Source: Ophioderma brevispina | Lineage: Eukaryota > Echinodermata > Ophiuroidea > Amphilepidida > Ophiodermatidae | DNA: 64,000 nucleotides | Assembly (NCBI GenBank): GCA_023653785.1 | Contig: JAMKCH010007232.1 | Coordinates: forward strand, 186,001 to 250,000 | Direction of reading: 5' to 3' | Shown here: piece by piece, positions 33,175 to 45,329 of the stretch | How the letters are laid out: the number at the start of each line of letters is the position of its first letter | Position numbering within the stretch: the stretch's first letter is position 1 | Notes under the pieces: model-generated | What the model saw: the letters and a program-made list of their open reading frames with translations, nothing else | What the model was told of the DNA's origin: nothing | The model's database searches: none | Translations under genes and position numbers: made by a program

Positions 33175-33797
33175 CTGTTAATTTTCCAAAATTAAAAAAC
33201 AGGGAATTATAACACTGTAAATCATTGTAATCAGATAACATGATGTTTTACAATCGAAGCCCGTTAAAATACTTCTGGAATGGAGATAAACCCTATTCTA
33301 AACAAGGTATAGCTCCTTATAGTGTTGCTAATGTTGGTGTAGAATATAGCTATGGGTCTCGGAGTTTCCCAGAACCTGACCATGCTGACAACTATGAATC
33401 GGAAAACCCTTCACGGATCGGAATAAAGCACGGATTTATTACGTAAAGGTTTCCGATACTCATAAGTGTGTCAGCAAAAGTGTTTCAGATGTGTCAGGTT
33501 ACGGGAACCCCCGGGTCTCCTCTCCCTTTTGTTATCAAAGAAGTACCCAACTTGGAAAATTGGCATCGCCCGCTTATTAAAATGATAGGCAAAGAAGGTC
33601 ACACCAAACCGTCGGGTTAGTGTTTTGCCCCAAAGCGTTTATCGTTTGGCCGTTTGAAACCATTAACGAGGTTATAAATGTTTGGAATACTAACGTTACT
33701 TTGATTTGCGTTTCCTCGCTTTAAATCTTCATTGCAAACTTTCTTGCGTTCTTAAATCAATTGGAGATCGACTGAAGAAGAATGGAAAGTGTCTTAC

Positions 33798-33868
33798 CAA
33801 AAAAGTCGCCAATATTGTCTCCATTAACGATCTTGCTGATTCGTGTTGGCAGTGTTAAACACAGTTAT
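33798..33868 (-). pseudogene. Decayed TSP3 cassette
   Basis: A cassette of 71 nt with CAG acceptor and GTAAGA donor. It starts DNCV and then meets a stop because of an extra T. A second extra T lies near 33830, and the closing Cys codon has become Phe (GDFF instead of GDxC). Three independent lesions make this a real pseudo-exon. With the 33105 cassette it marks an older TSP3 array upstream of the TSP1 block. Confidence 0.82.
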
Positions 33869-34169
33869 CTGGAAAAACACATTTGTTTTCATAATCAATA
33901 ATATACAAGCACTAGGCGGCCTCTGCTTTCGCCAATTACCTGACGTCTTGACCCGTGTGATTTTTTTAATACGGTTTTGAAAACCGTTTTCGCGATTACC
34001 CGGCTTTCACGATAGTAGCACCCCGGAAATACAAAGTTGTTCTGGCGCAGCCCCAGTTACACCCCACTCCCAAAGGTGAAGGTGTACGACTGTGAGTTCC
34101 CGAGGAATAACACGGAGACAAGCAGTCCGAGTGATGAGAGGACAGTCTGAGCCATTCAACCAAATAGAC

Positions 34170-35100
34170 GTCAGCCCAGAAGATTTTTGTTAGACGAACG
34201 AGTACCAATAGCTTTTTTTGAATACGGGGAAAAAATTCAGAGAAAAATATAACTGTTGAAAATATGGAAGTTGCCGGAGACCGTTGTTGCGTGTACGCCC
34301 CGGGAGAGGGGTAAAGGTTCTATGGGGGTCAAATATTTGAAAACTGCTCTAAATCTAAAGAAATATAGCTCAAAATTTATCCTTATTGTTACCATGAGTT
34401 AAAGTCCCAAATTGGGTCAAATGTGTGTGGTGCTTCCTTTCCAAGATATTTGTGGAAAATAGGCAAACAAGGTCGTGTGTTTATAAAGAAAGGTCAACAA
34501 TTGTAATACCAGGATTTTTCTTGTAAAAAAATATTTAAAAAACTATTTAATGATGTGATTCAAAATATGCTTTTTATTTGCATTAGGGTTGGTTCCCTTT
34601 CATAGGGAAGGGTATAATCTCCCCGTCCCCATAGAGTCCTACAGGGATTTTTTTACCCCTTCAATATAACCAACAAGGAGAGGCCAAAACGTGCAAAAAG
34701 CATTTCATATGTGGATTCAGTATCATTTTACATTTAATAACAAATTTTTTTTCAAACAAATCTGGGTATTGCAACGGGTGAACCTTTCTTGAAATAACAA
34801 ATGACCTTTAGCCTATTTTCCCAAATACTTGGAAAGGGAAGCACCACGCGCCGTGGGACCCCATTTGCCCCCTTTTTTACTCCTGCTTACCTAAGGAAAT
34901 AATTTGAGCATATTATATTAGATGTAGAGCAGTTCAAAACATTTACCCCATAGGTAACTTTACCCCTCCCTGGGGCTACAAGCAACAACGGTCCCCGGCA
35001 GGGACTTCATATTTGCAAAAGTTATATTTTCTCTGAATTTTCCCGTGTTTATATATTGTTTATCTCGGTTTTCGTCTAACCAAAAACCTTCTGGGCTGAT
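34170..35100. mobile_element. ~0.93-kb foldback element
   Basis: The left arm from CAGCCCAGAAGATTTTTGTT and the right arm inverse from ATCAGCCCAGAAGGTTTTTG pair through AATTCAGAGAAAA, GACCGTTGTTGC and GAGGGGTAAAG to the AACTGCTCTA segment, about 200 bp per arm. The middle is also partly self-complementary (TTGGAAAGGGAAGCACCAC against GTGGTGCTTCCTTTCC). No coding. Confidence 0.75.
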
Positions 35101-36915
35101 GGTCTAAAACGCCCCATCTATTTCTATCTCCCGGTGTCGCTGGCCCGGCCCAAGAGGAAGATCACGAGTGTATCCCATGAATCCCTCCGGCTCGTTTTTG
35201 TGTGTCGCATTCGAGCCCATTCAAATACATTGTGTTCCTGCTCGTAATTCACTCATTTGAGCACCTGATAGTCATTAGTGATTTGAAGATGGTCTCTTAA
35301 ATCATTCAAACATTCTCTATGTTATTTTACTCTGTTTTCAACTAAGGACTCACAAATAAATCATAATCCCCAGATGAAAATTGGGTTAATCTTCCCTTAT
35401 GAAAATGACGCGCATATTTGTGAGCTTGTTGACAAATTAACCTGCCGATTTTAATCCCATTCACAACTAAATTTGTCAAATTTAATAATCAGGTAATGCC
35501 CCTTTAAAACCAAATTGCTACAAACAAGTACTAAACACTGGGCAGCACACTCAATTATCCCAAAATCTTTTTGTGGTCGATCAGGCCCTAAATATACCAG
35601 TATATAAAATTTAACAAAAATCGGGTAAATCCCTTTAATGCCAATTTTCTACCATTGGTAATTTTGTACACTTAATTAGCACTTTTCAAACCTTTTGTAT
35701 CTTGAGTATAATGGCATGTATATTTATGTTTATTTTACAGTTGTAATGAACTCATGCTACCAATTCAATTATTAAACAAAATCAGGTAATTCCACTTTAA
35801 AATGAAATTGACAGTTCTGCATACAGTCACAGTTAGCACCTTCAAATGCACATCTTGACTGCAATTAAGCTGGCTGTCCATCACAATGCATAATAAACAT
35901 TTATGTGAGAGACACTAAGCTACCAAAACAGGGGTGTTCTCCAAATCTGATATTAAGTAATGGTTTCAAAAGTATTCCCTGTAAACTGATATCTGAGTGA
36001 TAATATACTCCCCCAAATAAACTTTTAAGGTTCTGCTAATAATCTATTTCATGGACATCTGTCTTATTTCAAGTCACGTGTCCTAGAATATTATTAAATT
36101 TTACTGAATTTACCACCAAAATACCACTTACATGTTTGTCTTCCCTCCAAGATCTGATGAACTTTGACCTCCCACAATGCATTTCAGCACATCCTGTCTT
36201 GCGCGCATATGCGCGCAAACCTGCAAGCTAAAATTTGTACTGCTCGCAACTCTGCGAGCTTGAATTCAGTACTGCTAGTACGTGCTTACAGCTGCATGCT
36301 TGCACACGCATAAATTTTAAATTGTGATCATATGCTTGTGAAAGTCTTGTAAGCTCGCGAGCTTGTGCATGTGCGCAGAAGTTCGTCAATGCTTGCGGTG
36401 CGCAAATGCGTGCTCTTTGCGATCTCGTATCAGCTTGCAACTAGCTTTAGGTTGCAAGGTATATTTTCCCAACTGAAAATTGACAAAAACGAAGAAAACA
36501 GCAGTGTTCAAAGATATGAATCCCTATTCAATTACGTGTTGTAGTAAGTGTCCGTACGGAGAGTACTGACTAAAATATCCGATTTTGTCCTTTTAAGGTT
36601 TCTTTTAGACCTATCTCTTGGAGGGTATGTTAGGATCCATAGCAACATGCACAAAAGGGCAAAATCTGATTTTTGACGGTTTTTTCGATTTTCTGATTTA
36701 GCAAATCATTGATTTTGACTACATACATCGGCCTGGTAAACAATTTTTCCAACATAATATTATACTAATAAATATTATAATTAACATTTATTGGATATGT
36801 CAATCGTAACTTTTCTTGAAAATTGATGTCAATTTCTTTCCCTAAATATGAGTGACCAATGGATGTACATCACGATACGTACTGACTCCAGCAAATAATG
36901 TAGCATAATTCGTCG
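35101..36915. other. Stretch with weak internal repeats, no gene
   Basis: The phrase AATCAGGTAATNCCNCTTTAA recurs at about 35490, 35617 and 35780, an old tandem repeat of about 130-160 bp. Around 36200-36440 the sequence is dense in GCGAGCT/AGCTCGC and TGCGCGCA motifs. No exon recognised. Confidence 0.45.
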
Positions 36916-37563
36916 GGTGTATTACATAGTGACGGATGTTTAAAAAATACGAATTTTTGTTTTCGAGAAAATCGCATTTGAAAAATCGCGGACTCTAAAG
37001 AGTTGGTAAACATCCCCATATACGATTTAAACGATCAAATGCGATTAAGAAACAAAATTAACAATTGATAATTTATTTTAGCTAATATCCATGAACTCTT
37101 ACTTGATTAAATGGATGTAATACACTGGAAAAGTGACTCATCTTATCCGTCACACCAAACTTTACGCAAATTGGCGATTAGGTTCATGACATAGTGACGG
37201 ATGTTTAATTTTCCCTATACTAAAGCGTTATTCAGCATCCGTCATTATGGAATACAACAATCGGCGTTTTTCCCAACCGAACATCCGTCAAACCAACGTC
37301 GGTCATCGCGAATTTTCTCAATTTGGTTTATGACACAATGACGGATGTTGAGTGGATTGCCGAGATTCACCGCTTTGAACTGTAATATAATATAAATTTC
37401 TAGTAATAGCAATATTTATAAATTAATTACATATTTTGCTTGTATCAGTGATAAATTTAAGATGAGAATATTTACTAACAAAAGTATTTAAAAAGCCCTG
37501 GCGGGAAATCAAGTATACAATTCTATGACAGAGGGTTCAACATCCGTCACTATGTAATACACC
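36916..37563. mobile_element. Element with 25-bp perfect TIR and motif copies in both orientations
   Basis: The terminal inverted repeat GGTGTATTACATAGTGACGG continues to 25 bp and is perfect at both ends (36916-36940 and 37539-37563). Copies of ATAGTGACGGATGTT or its inverse also lie at 37188, 37235 (inverse), 37280 (inverse) and 37331, plus a weak one near 37141. This dense bidirectional repetition resembles subterminal transposase-binding repeats. No open frame of note. Confidence 0.8.
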
Positions 37564-38207
37564 AAAATCTCTGTTATGCAACGTACGTCAAAATCGCAAA
37601 TTTCTAATTAAGATTATTAATTAAGTACTTGCAAGCTTCGATACTTGGCATATTTGTAGACTTTGATATGAAGGTTACCATTACCTTAAAGGGATTTATT
37701 GGTAAGAATCTATAGGCACATATATAAATAAAATATCCCTAAAAATGGACGTACCGGCTGATTGTCAGGTCACAACATTGGAGTATTACTTGCGAAGAAA
37801 CACCATTTTCATGCTAAACTTCGAAGCAGTAGCGATTGAACGAGGCCGCCCTATGATTATTATTTACGCTTATCGTTTTGCCACAAGCCAGTTTAGGTAT
37901 TTCACACAATGAAAGATGATCGGTGGTTTAGTCAAGTTCTGGCATGTATGAAAGACTATCCGTTCACTTTAACATTGAAATTAAAAAACAAAGCCTTAAT
38001 TAACGTTTTCCTTTAAAATATAATAAATTATTTTAAAAATGGCATTAATTGTGCCTAATTTTTAATCAAATGAAGACTCCTGAATGTGTTTCACAAAAAT
38101 CAATAAAATTTTAAAAAAAATTAGAAAATCTTCATCATACAAAGGAAGCGCTCATCGGTACATTGAAAAAGAACGTAGATGCTGAATCGCGCATTAGTGG
38201 GTTCGAA
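37564..38207. other. Stretch with no recognised feature
   Basis: AT-rich, no gene or repeat recognised. Confidence 0.45.
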
Positions 38208-38575
38208 CACTGATCTCTATACAATGGATTGGCAACCTGGGCTTTGGAATTGAGGCACTGACGGGCCATATTGGTCATCCAAAGAAGAGCCCAAGCAGGT
38301 GGTTAAGGAAGCCGGTCTTATACAAAATTTGTTCCATTGAATGTGGACTGAGCGACATACAAGACTACAGAATCAATCCAATTCAGTGAGTCATTTATTG
38401 CGCGTATGGGAGATGGCATGTCTCGACTAAAACGTGCACCCGGATACAACTTCTGTTTAACAGGTGTCTCTGGAAATGCTATTGTGTTTGGTAGACCAAG
38501 ATGTCCACCCGATGCTCCATTCATCTAATATACAATTCGTTGTTGTGTAGCCAATGCATTGTATAGCGATCACTG
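38208..38575. mobile_element. Inverted-repeat element, copy 2
   Basis: The ends CACTGATCTCTATACAATGG and CATTGTATAGCGATCACTG are inverted. The sequence is the reverse complement of 15801-16168. The terminal repeats are better preserved here than in copy 1. Confidence 0.7.
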
Positions 38576-40519
38576 GTTACAGTGCGACTGCCATAAAACT
38601 AAAAGATACGCGACTTTTAAAATGTCCACGTGTGTCAGGCAGGTGGCGGCAAGCCTCAATTAAGTATAGCAATTCACCAAAAATGTCAAAAGAAATTACA
38701 GTAATACTGGTGCAAACCACAAACCCAATTTGGGTGCTCTGGAAGTGGGTCGGTCAGGGTGTTCCTGAACTACATACGACCTTCGTCACTCGTTCGTTAT
38801 TGATACCAAAAAACTAAACCCTTCCAGTGGGAGTTTGTTCTTCAAACCAAACGGTTTTGGAATAAGAAAATATTTCCTGACAACATTAAAAAATTCAGAA
38901 TTTTTCGTCAAGATTTCGTTTTAGTGTTAAACCAATGGCGCCGCCCCCCCCTCTGAAATGGGGCTTTCTTGGCCGCCTGCCCTCCCCTGCACGTGTTTCA
39001 TGGATTGTTAGGTTTAGGCCAACTAAACAAACCGTTGTTAATCACAAAATGAATCTAAAACACCCCGATTCTTTCCATTTTTCTCAAATCACTTTGGATA
39101 GGTTTTAAAAGTGTATTTTTGGCAATAACCATTTCTAAACGAACTTCGCCTCCTAGCCTTTGTGTGCTCAACGAAGTTCACTAGGATGAGGCTTGTGGCA
39201 AAGTTGCTGAAGTCACGTGGTATATTTTCGCTGGCTTCGTTTCGGATTGCAGAGGCGTTGTTAAAATATACCACGGGGATAAACACGGTAGCTTCCATGA
39301 TTGCGGTATAGTTGTGTACATTTGTCGGAATAAATCTGGATTTTTTCGCACGGAAAACTCCAAGGGCCATGAAAACCATCTGGTACGTTTTATTTAGGGA
39401 TATTTCATTATGTGCCGATAGATTCATACCAATAAATCACTTTAATTCCGTAAAAATGATCAAAATTCAACTATCCGTCACTAATAATTGGGAAAACCAT
39501 TTATCGCTCATGCCATTCTGAAGACCTATGTCAGTATTATTTTCATTTCCCTCAATTTTAAGGTTCTTTTGCAGTTACCAAACAGTCTTTATCTATTAAT
39601 AAGCACGAAATCAACTTGAATACTCTTTTTTATTTAATTTGTTATTTTCTTGACTACGGGAAAATATAGAACCACCATAAAAGGCCATCTTTGAAACCAT
39701 CCCCGACACACGTATCCGTTACCTGAAATACGGAATTCTTCTTTAACATTCATCAGTCGAGTAAAACCACCTTATATTCACGTTTTATGTGAACTGTGTG
39801 TTGTTTGAACGCACCTGACTCGGTAATAATCTTTTAATGCGACTTCAAACAATTCATCCGGAAGGAATTGAAAAGGGAACGATGGGATTAACCCCCTACT
39901 AAAAAAGTACAGGAACATCTTATTGATGAACTGAAGTTCCCGAGTTATAGACCTACACTCTAGAAACCAATCCCTAACATCTACTATATCGAGTATAAAT
40001 ACTGATAAAAGTAGATGTGACTTTTTGTTCGAAGTGAATGCAAAGCAATATTAGAAATTATAGCTCTTACAGACCAATATTTAGAGGCAATCATACTGGC
40101 GCAAGACAGGGTCTTCATACAAATTCGAACCCCCATACCCTATTTTGCACAAATTCCCCCTTTCTCTGCCCAGGTGACCTTGTGACACTATCTCTGACAC
40201 TATCTCTGTACACCCCATATGAAGCATAATTTAGGGGTCTTTGGGGACCCATTTTGTTTGAATGGGAGTTTCTAGGTTTTTCACCCAAAAAAGTTAATCT
40301 CTCCTCAAATGACTTTGAACCTAATTCTGTGTATACCCGTGTGAGGCTGGGGTCTGTGGTCCTCTGAATTGAATTTGGCTAAAATTGTCAAAAGAGCTTC
40401 AGTTTTTGGATTCAAAAAGAATTCCAGTTTGTGGTCCTAAAAGTGGACATTTGCGACACACAGGCTTTTGGTAGGAAAACACTTGGATTATTGTACTGCG
40501 GAATATTAGTATTTTATAT
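38576..40519. other. Stretch with no recognised gene
   Basis: An open frame of 112 codons on the minus strand (39089-39427) has no known motif and no splice or promoter support, so I do not call it. Small inverted repeats (GAACTTCG...CGAAGTTC near 39140-39180) occur inside it. Confidence 0.45.
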
Positions 40520-41370
40520 TAATATAAAGTCCTTATCAGTTTGGTTTCCGCCCAAAGAGATCCACATATATGGCCATCAATGACCTTTACTCTAGAATAA
40601 CTGAAAATCCTGAAAATAAACTCTCCCTGTAGGTATATTCCTTGATCTAAGTAAAGCATTCGATACCATAAATCATAAAATACTACTTCAGAAGTATTTT
40701 CGCGGACTATCTTTCAAACAGAAAACAGTTTGTAACCTATAATCAAAACTCATCTAATATAACTGAAATAACATGCGGAGTACTTCAAGGATCCATCTTA
40801 GGTCCACTTTTGTTCCTTCTATACATCAATAATCTCCCTCTTTGCTCCAAAAAACCTCCATTTCATAATTTTACCAAAAATGTCTGGAATCAAAATTAAA
40901 CGAATAACTCATTGGAATCCCTAATTGGTTCAAATTAAACAAACTGTATGATGTATGAATATTAAAATATATATATATGATCTTTAAAACAAACACAACA
41001 GTTGACCTGCCTCAAACTTGAAGATTAAAATTGATAATAATGAAATAACCCAAGTTCACACCACGAAATTCTATAGGAATTTTGATAGATAACGATTTAT
41101 CTTGGAAATCCCACACAATTCATGTGTCAAAAATAGTCGCTAAATACAATGGCATTGTTCGCAAAGTTCGTCCTTTCTTACACCAAGAATCCCTCCACAC
41201 ACTGTATAATGCATCTTGTTCAGATAAAAACAACTCTAATCTTGATTCTATTTGGGCAGATAAAAACAACTCTAATCTTGATTCTATTTTCCGAATGCAA
41301 AAAAGGCTTTTCAGAACCTGTACAAACTCCATTTGGCTTGCCCACACTGACCCTTTTTTAAGTCTCTAAG
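40520..41370 (+). pseudogene. Decayed non-LTR reverse transcriptase (CR1/L2/Jockey-like)
   Basis: Frame-shifted pieces of a reverse transcriptase: a fingers segment (near 40550), the conserved DLSKAFDTINHKI block (about 40649-40690), ITCGVLQGSILGPLLFLLYI (about 40769-40830), and a thumb segment (DNDLSWKSHTIHVSKIVAKY, from 41088). The FADD box cannot be found. Several stops and indels break the frame. The endonuclease and a poly-A tail were not found, so the copy is truncated. Confidence 0.75.
41221..41292. repeat. 36-bp tandem duplication inside the RT fragment
   Basis: The sequence CAGATAAAAACAACTCTAAT... occurs twice in direct repeat with a 36-bp period (12 codons), so the frame is kept across it. 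It is a local duplication after or shortly before the element died. Confidence 0.85.
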
Positions 41371-42299
41371 TGACTTAAAAATAGTTCCTCTCTTGTTGTG
41401 TTCAAAAGTTCAAAAAAAAGCTTGAAAAATCAAATCATCGATCAGTACAGTCCAGATTCACCTAGACTATACAGCTGTCAAATGTTTTGTATGTTCTGTC
41501 CATCTGCACCCCTTCGTTTTTGCCTGGTTACGTTTGTCTGATGCGGTCGCACCCCCCCCCCCCCCCAAATTCCACAAAAGGGCAAAGTCCACTTTTTGCT
41601 GAAATTTTGGATAAAAAGGTCCAAAATTCAGAGATATTTTGGCAAGAAAGTACATTTATTTGGTGATGAGATGTTCAAAAGGTCCAAAAAAGGACCATTT
41701 TAGGGGGGTTAGGTCCACTTTTAACAAAAAAGGTCCACTTTTTCGAAGTCCCGCACCCCCCCCAAAAAAAAATAATCCTGCGTATACGGCCCTGTTTGGG
41801 ATGTTTTGTTCAATTCTGTTCTCGTTTGTTTTAGCTCAATTAAGTGTTTTGCTTGTGCCGTAATTTATTAGGTAGTTATATCTTTGTCTATCATTAATTA
41901 ATTTGTAAATAATAACGTTACCTTATCAGGGTGCTATAATTCTCACGCTTTGCGTTCTTATGGTATCATCATCTCAATTGAATTTTATGACTATTTTCAT
42001 TTATATATTATAGTTATGCATTGTTTCTGAGATGGAAATATTCTCTGAATCTGAATCGGAAGCTAGTGACATCGAGGGACATCACGTCGTCTTCAACTGC
42101 TGGACAAAATTATCTTCAGTACTGAGATTTCCATGGATTATATTTCCCATGGATTATGACCTTGCATGCTGTCATTTTGGAGTCTTCGTTGTGAGGACAT
42201 TTCATCGTTGTACTGCAACGCCTCCTTTAATTGTGGACATTAATGGACATTATAGTAAGATCATAAGGACATTCAAGTTATGTTTTTGAATTGTATTTT
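41371..42299. other. Stretch with C-run and no gene
   Basis: It contains a run of about 15 C at 41552 and the phrase AAAGGTCCACTTTT repeated between 41580 and 41740. No gene recognised. Confidence 0.4.
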
Positions 42300-42759
42300 T
42301 TTTGCTCGTTTCTTTTCCTTCTCAGATTCCAGTTGCCTAGGGAGCTATTTCCATCTGCCTAGGTAGGTTTAAGGCACTGAGACCTGGGAAAAATCAAGAC
42401 TTCACCGATGCCGCTGAAGGTGGTACATACACAAAGATCCCCTCGGCTGGCGCTTGAGTTGCATCCCATATGTTTTAGTATGGGTGACAATGACCAAAAT
42501 GCTGAACACTTTACTTAATATCTGTAGGCTGGCTTGTGATTGACATCCTTTCACACTTGAGCTATGGGAAGGAACCCAGAAAAAAATACTCGCAACCCGC
42601 AGGCCAAGCGTGGCGAGTTATGGCAAAAACCCCTTTAGATATATGAAAGATACAAAAAACACGGCCTCAGTCCCCAGCAGCTCTGGGGCACCTGGCCAAG
42701 GCAGCGGTAAGGTAGCAAAGGAGCAGAGGGTGCTGAGAATCTCTGGGTACGGACAGGCT

Positions 42760-43520
42760 GCCATTGGAAATTGAACGTAGGACGTATAATGCCAGATCTC
42801 TCTCTACAGACGAACAATTATTGAAAAGGAGGAAGAACTGGAAGATCAAGTGTGACAATTGTTTGGAATTAGTGAAGTAAGGGCAAAAAAGGAGGAAGAA
42901 GGATGTATCAACCTTACAGAAGAGTGGTCACACTCTCTCGTCAAGGGAAGCACACCCGTCACAAAGGGGGGTGTCATAGTACACAAGAGTATAGGCAGGA
43001 AAGTCAGTAGTTTCAAAGGGAATTCAGAAAGAGTGGCTCAGCTAACTGTCAAGAACAACAACAAGTACAATTAAATATAATTCGCTTACTTACCAACAAC
43101 AAGCAGTGCTGATGAGGAAGTAGATGCTGTGTATGAGGAAAAAGACCCGCTAGTCAGCAGTAGCAAGAACCACTACAATATAAATGGGCCGATTTCAACG
43201 CAAAGGTTGGAGGGGGTAACCAAGGAGAGTCATGCACATGTAACGTTGGGCCTTCGGAGTGCGAACAGCAGAGGAGACAACTCGCTTCAAACTTGTTTTG
43301 CTGAAAGACATCGATTGAAATCGAAACACTTCTACAAGAAATCGACCAACAAGCGATGGACATGGATCTCCCCAAACGGAGTCACGAAGAATGACAAGAA
43401 TGAAATCGATTACATCCTTACTGACAAGCCCCAAACTTTTAGATGTAGCAGTCATTAATAAGTTCAACACGGGCAGTGACCACCGCATGCTTCGAGCATC
43501 CGTTACGATTAACACCAAAC
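42760..43520 (+). pseudogene. AP endonuclease domain of the RTE-like element
   Basis: Pieces in different frames match RTE endonucleases: RTYNARSLSTDEQLL near 42775, FGISEVR with GGVIVHKSI (42857-43074), KRWTWISPNGVTKN with EIDYIL (about 43350-43420), and the catalytic GSDHRML segment (about 43470-43495). This enzyme would nick target DNA to prime reverse transcription. At least three frameshifts, between about 43075 and 43460, inactivate it. Confidence 0.75.
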
Positions 43521-44215
43521 TAGAGAGAGCAAGATGTATGAAGCAAAGAAAAGAAACCAACGCAGAAGCACTCACAGCTAAGGCTGTGGAATTTCAACTG
43601 AGTGTGCCAACAAGTTTGAGGCTTTACAGTTGGATTCATGCAAAAATCTCGACACACAATGCGATTACCATCACTTCTGCAATTATGGAGATGCGGTAGC
43701 ATAGAAAATGCTGGCAGAGATAAGCCAACAAGACCTGAAAAGCTCTCGGTGGAAACCAAAACAACTGAGGGAGAAAAGACGGCAGATGAAGGGTGGAAAT
43801 GGGGAAGCCAACATGTAGATACACTGAGGACTGGCAAGACCATCAGGCGACGTATGAAAGAGGAACTTCATCATTACAACGAGCAAGAACACATGAAAGA
43901 CTGAAACAACAACAAAGGACTTAAATCAGCAAGACGGAAACATGTCTAGGAAGAAAAATCATAGCCTGAGGAGGAAGATGGCACTCGAAATGAAGATCTT
44001 GATAGGATGGTCAATAGATGTGAAGAGTTTTACACAAACCTCTACAGCACCAGGCAACACAAGAAAAACCTTTTGCTGAGTCTTTTACCAAAAATGTGGG
44101 AAACACCACCCCCCTTCCATCATGCCTTCCGAAGTAAGAGATGCAGTAAAGAAAATAAACGCCCCTGGAGAGGATAGTGTTACAGCCCCAAGAATTAGCA
44201 ATGATTTATTCCACT

Positions 44216-45323
44216 GTGAGTAAGATAAGTCATATTTTAACATAGCACATAAAATATTGGAATTAATTAAATAATTATAAATACAATATACCTGGTTTGG
44301 GTGCATATCTGGTGTGTGTGAAGCAATTAGAATTCAACAGAACAGCGGCGAATGTTTATGGAGTTTACTTGAGGTAGGAGATCAGACTCGCTAGCCCAAG
44401 TTGATATGTGTCATGACATAGGTGGCGCACTGCTTGCCTAATTACACAGTCAGTGAGTAGTTGCTATGAGATCCCAAATTCTATACAGTACATGTGGAAT
44501 GGTAGCGGCATTTCCAGACAGACTTCTGATGTATGGACGATATTTAGTACATGACTCATATAGAGAGGAATAGATCCTTCTAGAATTGTGTGAGAGGATA
44601 TATAAAGCCCTGGTGAGAGAAGATGGGGAGAGTATCACAACATCATTACCCCAAGGAGAGTTAAATACCATCGTGCTCCAAGTTATTAGCAGAGGTTCCA
44701 AGTTGACAGTGACATTAATCACAGTCTAGTACAAATTTCCAATAGTGGAATGTCCATAGTAAGTCTCGCTCCAGTAGGTTTCGTCAGGACTGTGTAGCCG
44801 ACTTTCGGTTTGTATTTGTGGCCTCTGAGGTATCCAAGGATAAACAAGCAACAGCACTTTTGACTGTATTTAGTCGACCTCCGGCTTCGGGGAAGCAAGT
44901 TAGGGGAGCTGGTTTCTTCAGTAAGGACAAGCGTCCGGGACACGACCCACTATTGGAAAGTGAAAGTTTGACTCTAGAATATTAGCAGGACTCTTGCAAG
45001 TTCTGCTCGTTATGAGCAATCTTGCTGCAGCCCGCGTTCGCGGCACAAACACCAGGTTGTTAGTCTAGTAGTCATTAATTAACACTTATTATGTAAATCT
45101 TTGATTTGTATACCTAATCGATGTTGAATGAGATTGATTAGACCACACAATTGAAATAAATACTTCGTTTAAAATTTTGGTAATCCAAGGTCACAGTGTC
45201 TAGTTGTCTATTGTCTAGTGATTCAGGAGTTTGAATCGTAGTTTAGAGGTGGTTTGGCCTTGGTCAAGTTGACCGTAAAAATAGTATTTTACAGCAGGGG
45301 GGGTTCTTCAAGATGGGGGTGAG
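44216..45323 (+). mobile_element. 1.1-kb insertion with 5-bp GTGAG target duplication
   Basis: GTGAG occurs at 44216-44220 and at 45319-45323. Reading across the first copy straight into the sequence after the second restores a continuous reverse-transcriptase frame, which fixes the insertion at 44221-45318. The inserted DNA has no gene. It holds a TATATAAA near 44597 and AATAAA near 45157, as an LTR might. It also ends in a purine-rich AAGATGGGG, like a polypurine tract. A solo or rearranged LTR is my inference; TG...CA ends are not evident. Confidence 0.65.
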
Positions 45324-45329
45324 CCCATT

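Noticed and set aside
33105..33868. Both frameshifted cassettes used together (70 + 71 = 141 nt, a multiple of three)
   Set aside because: The upstream one reaches a stop codon within five codons in the entering frame, so the pair cannot rescue each other.
36916..37563. CRISPR-like array because of repeated ATAGTGACGGATGTT
   Set aside because: Copies are in both orientations with irregular spacing and perfect terminal inversion; this is a eukaryotic transposon design.
39089..39427. 112-codon minus-strand open frame
   Set aside because: No known motif, no splice context matching the TSP exons, and internal small inverted repeats.
43195..43843. Minus-strand frames of 107-126 codons
   Set aside because: Shadows of the RTE endonuclease region.
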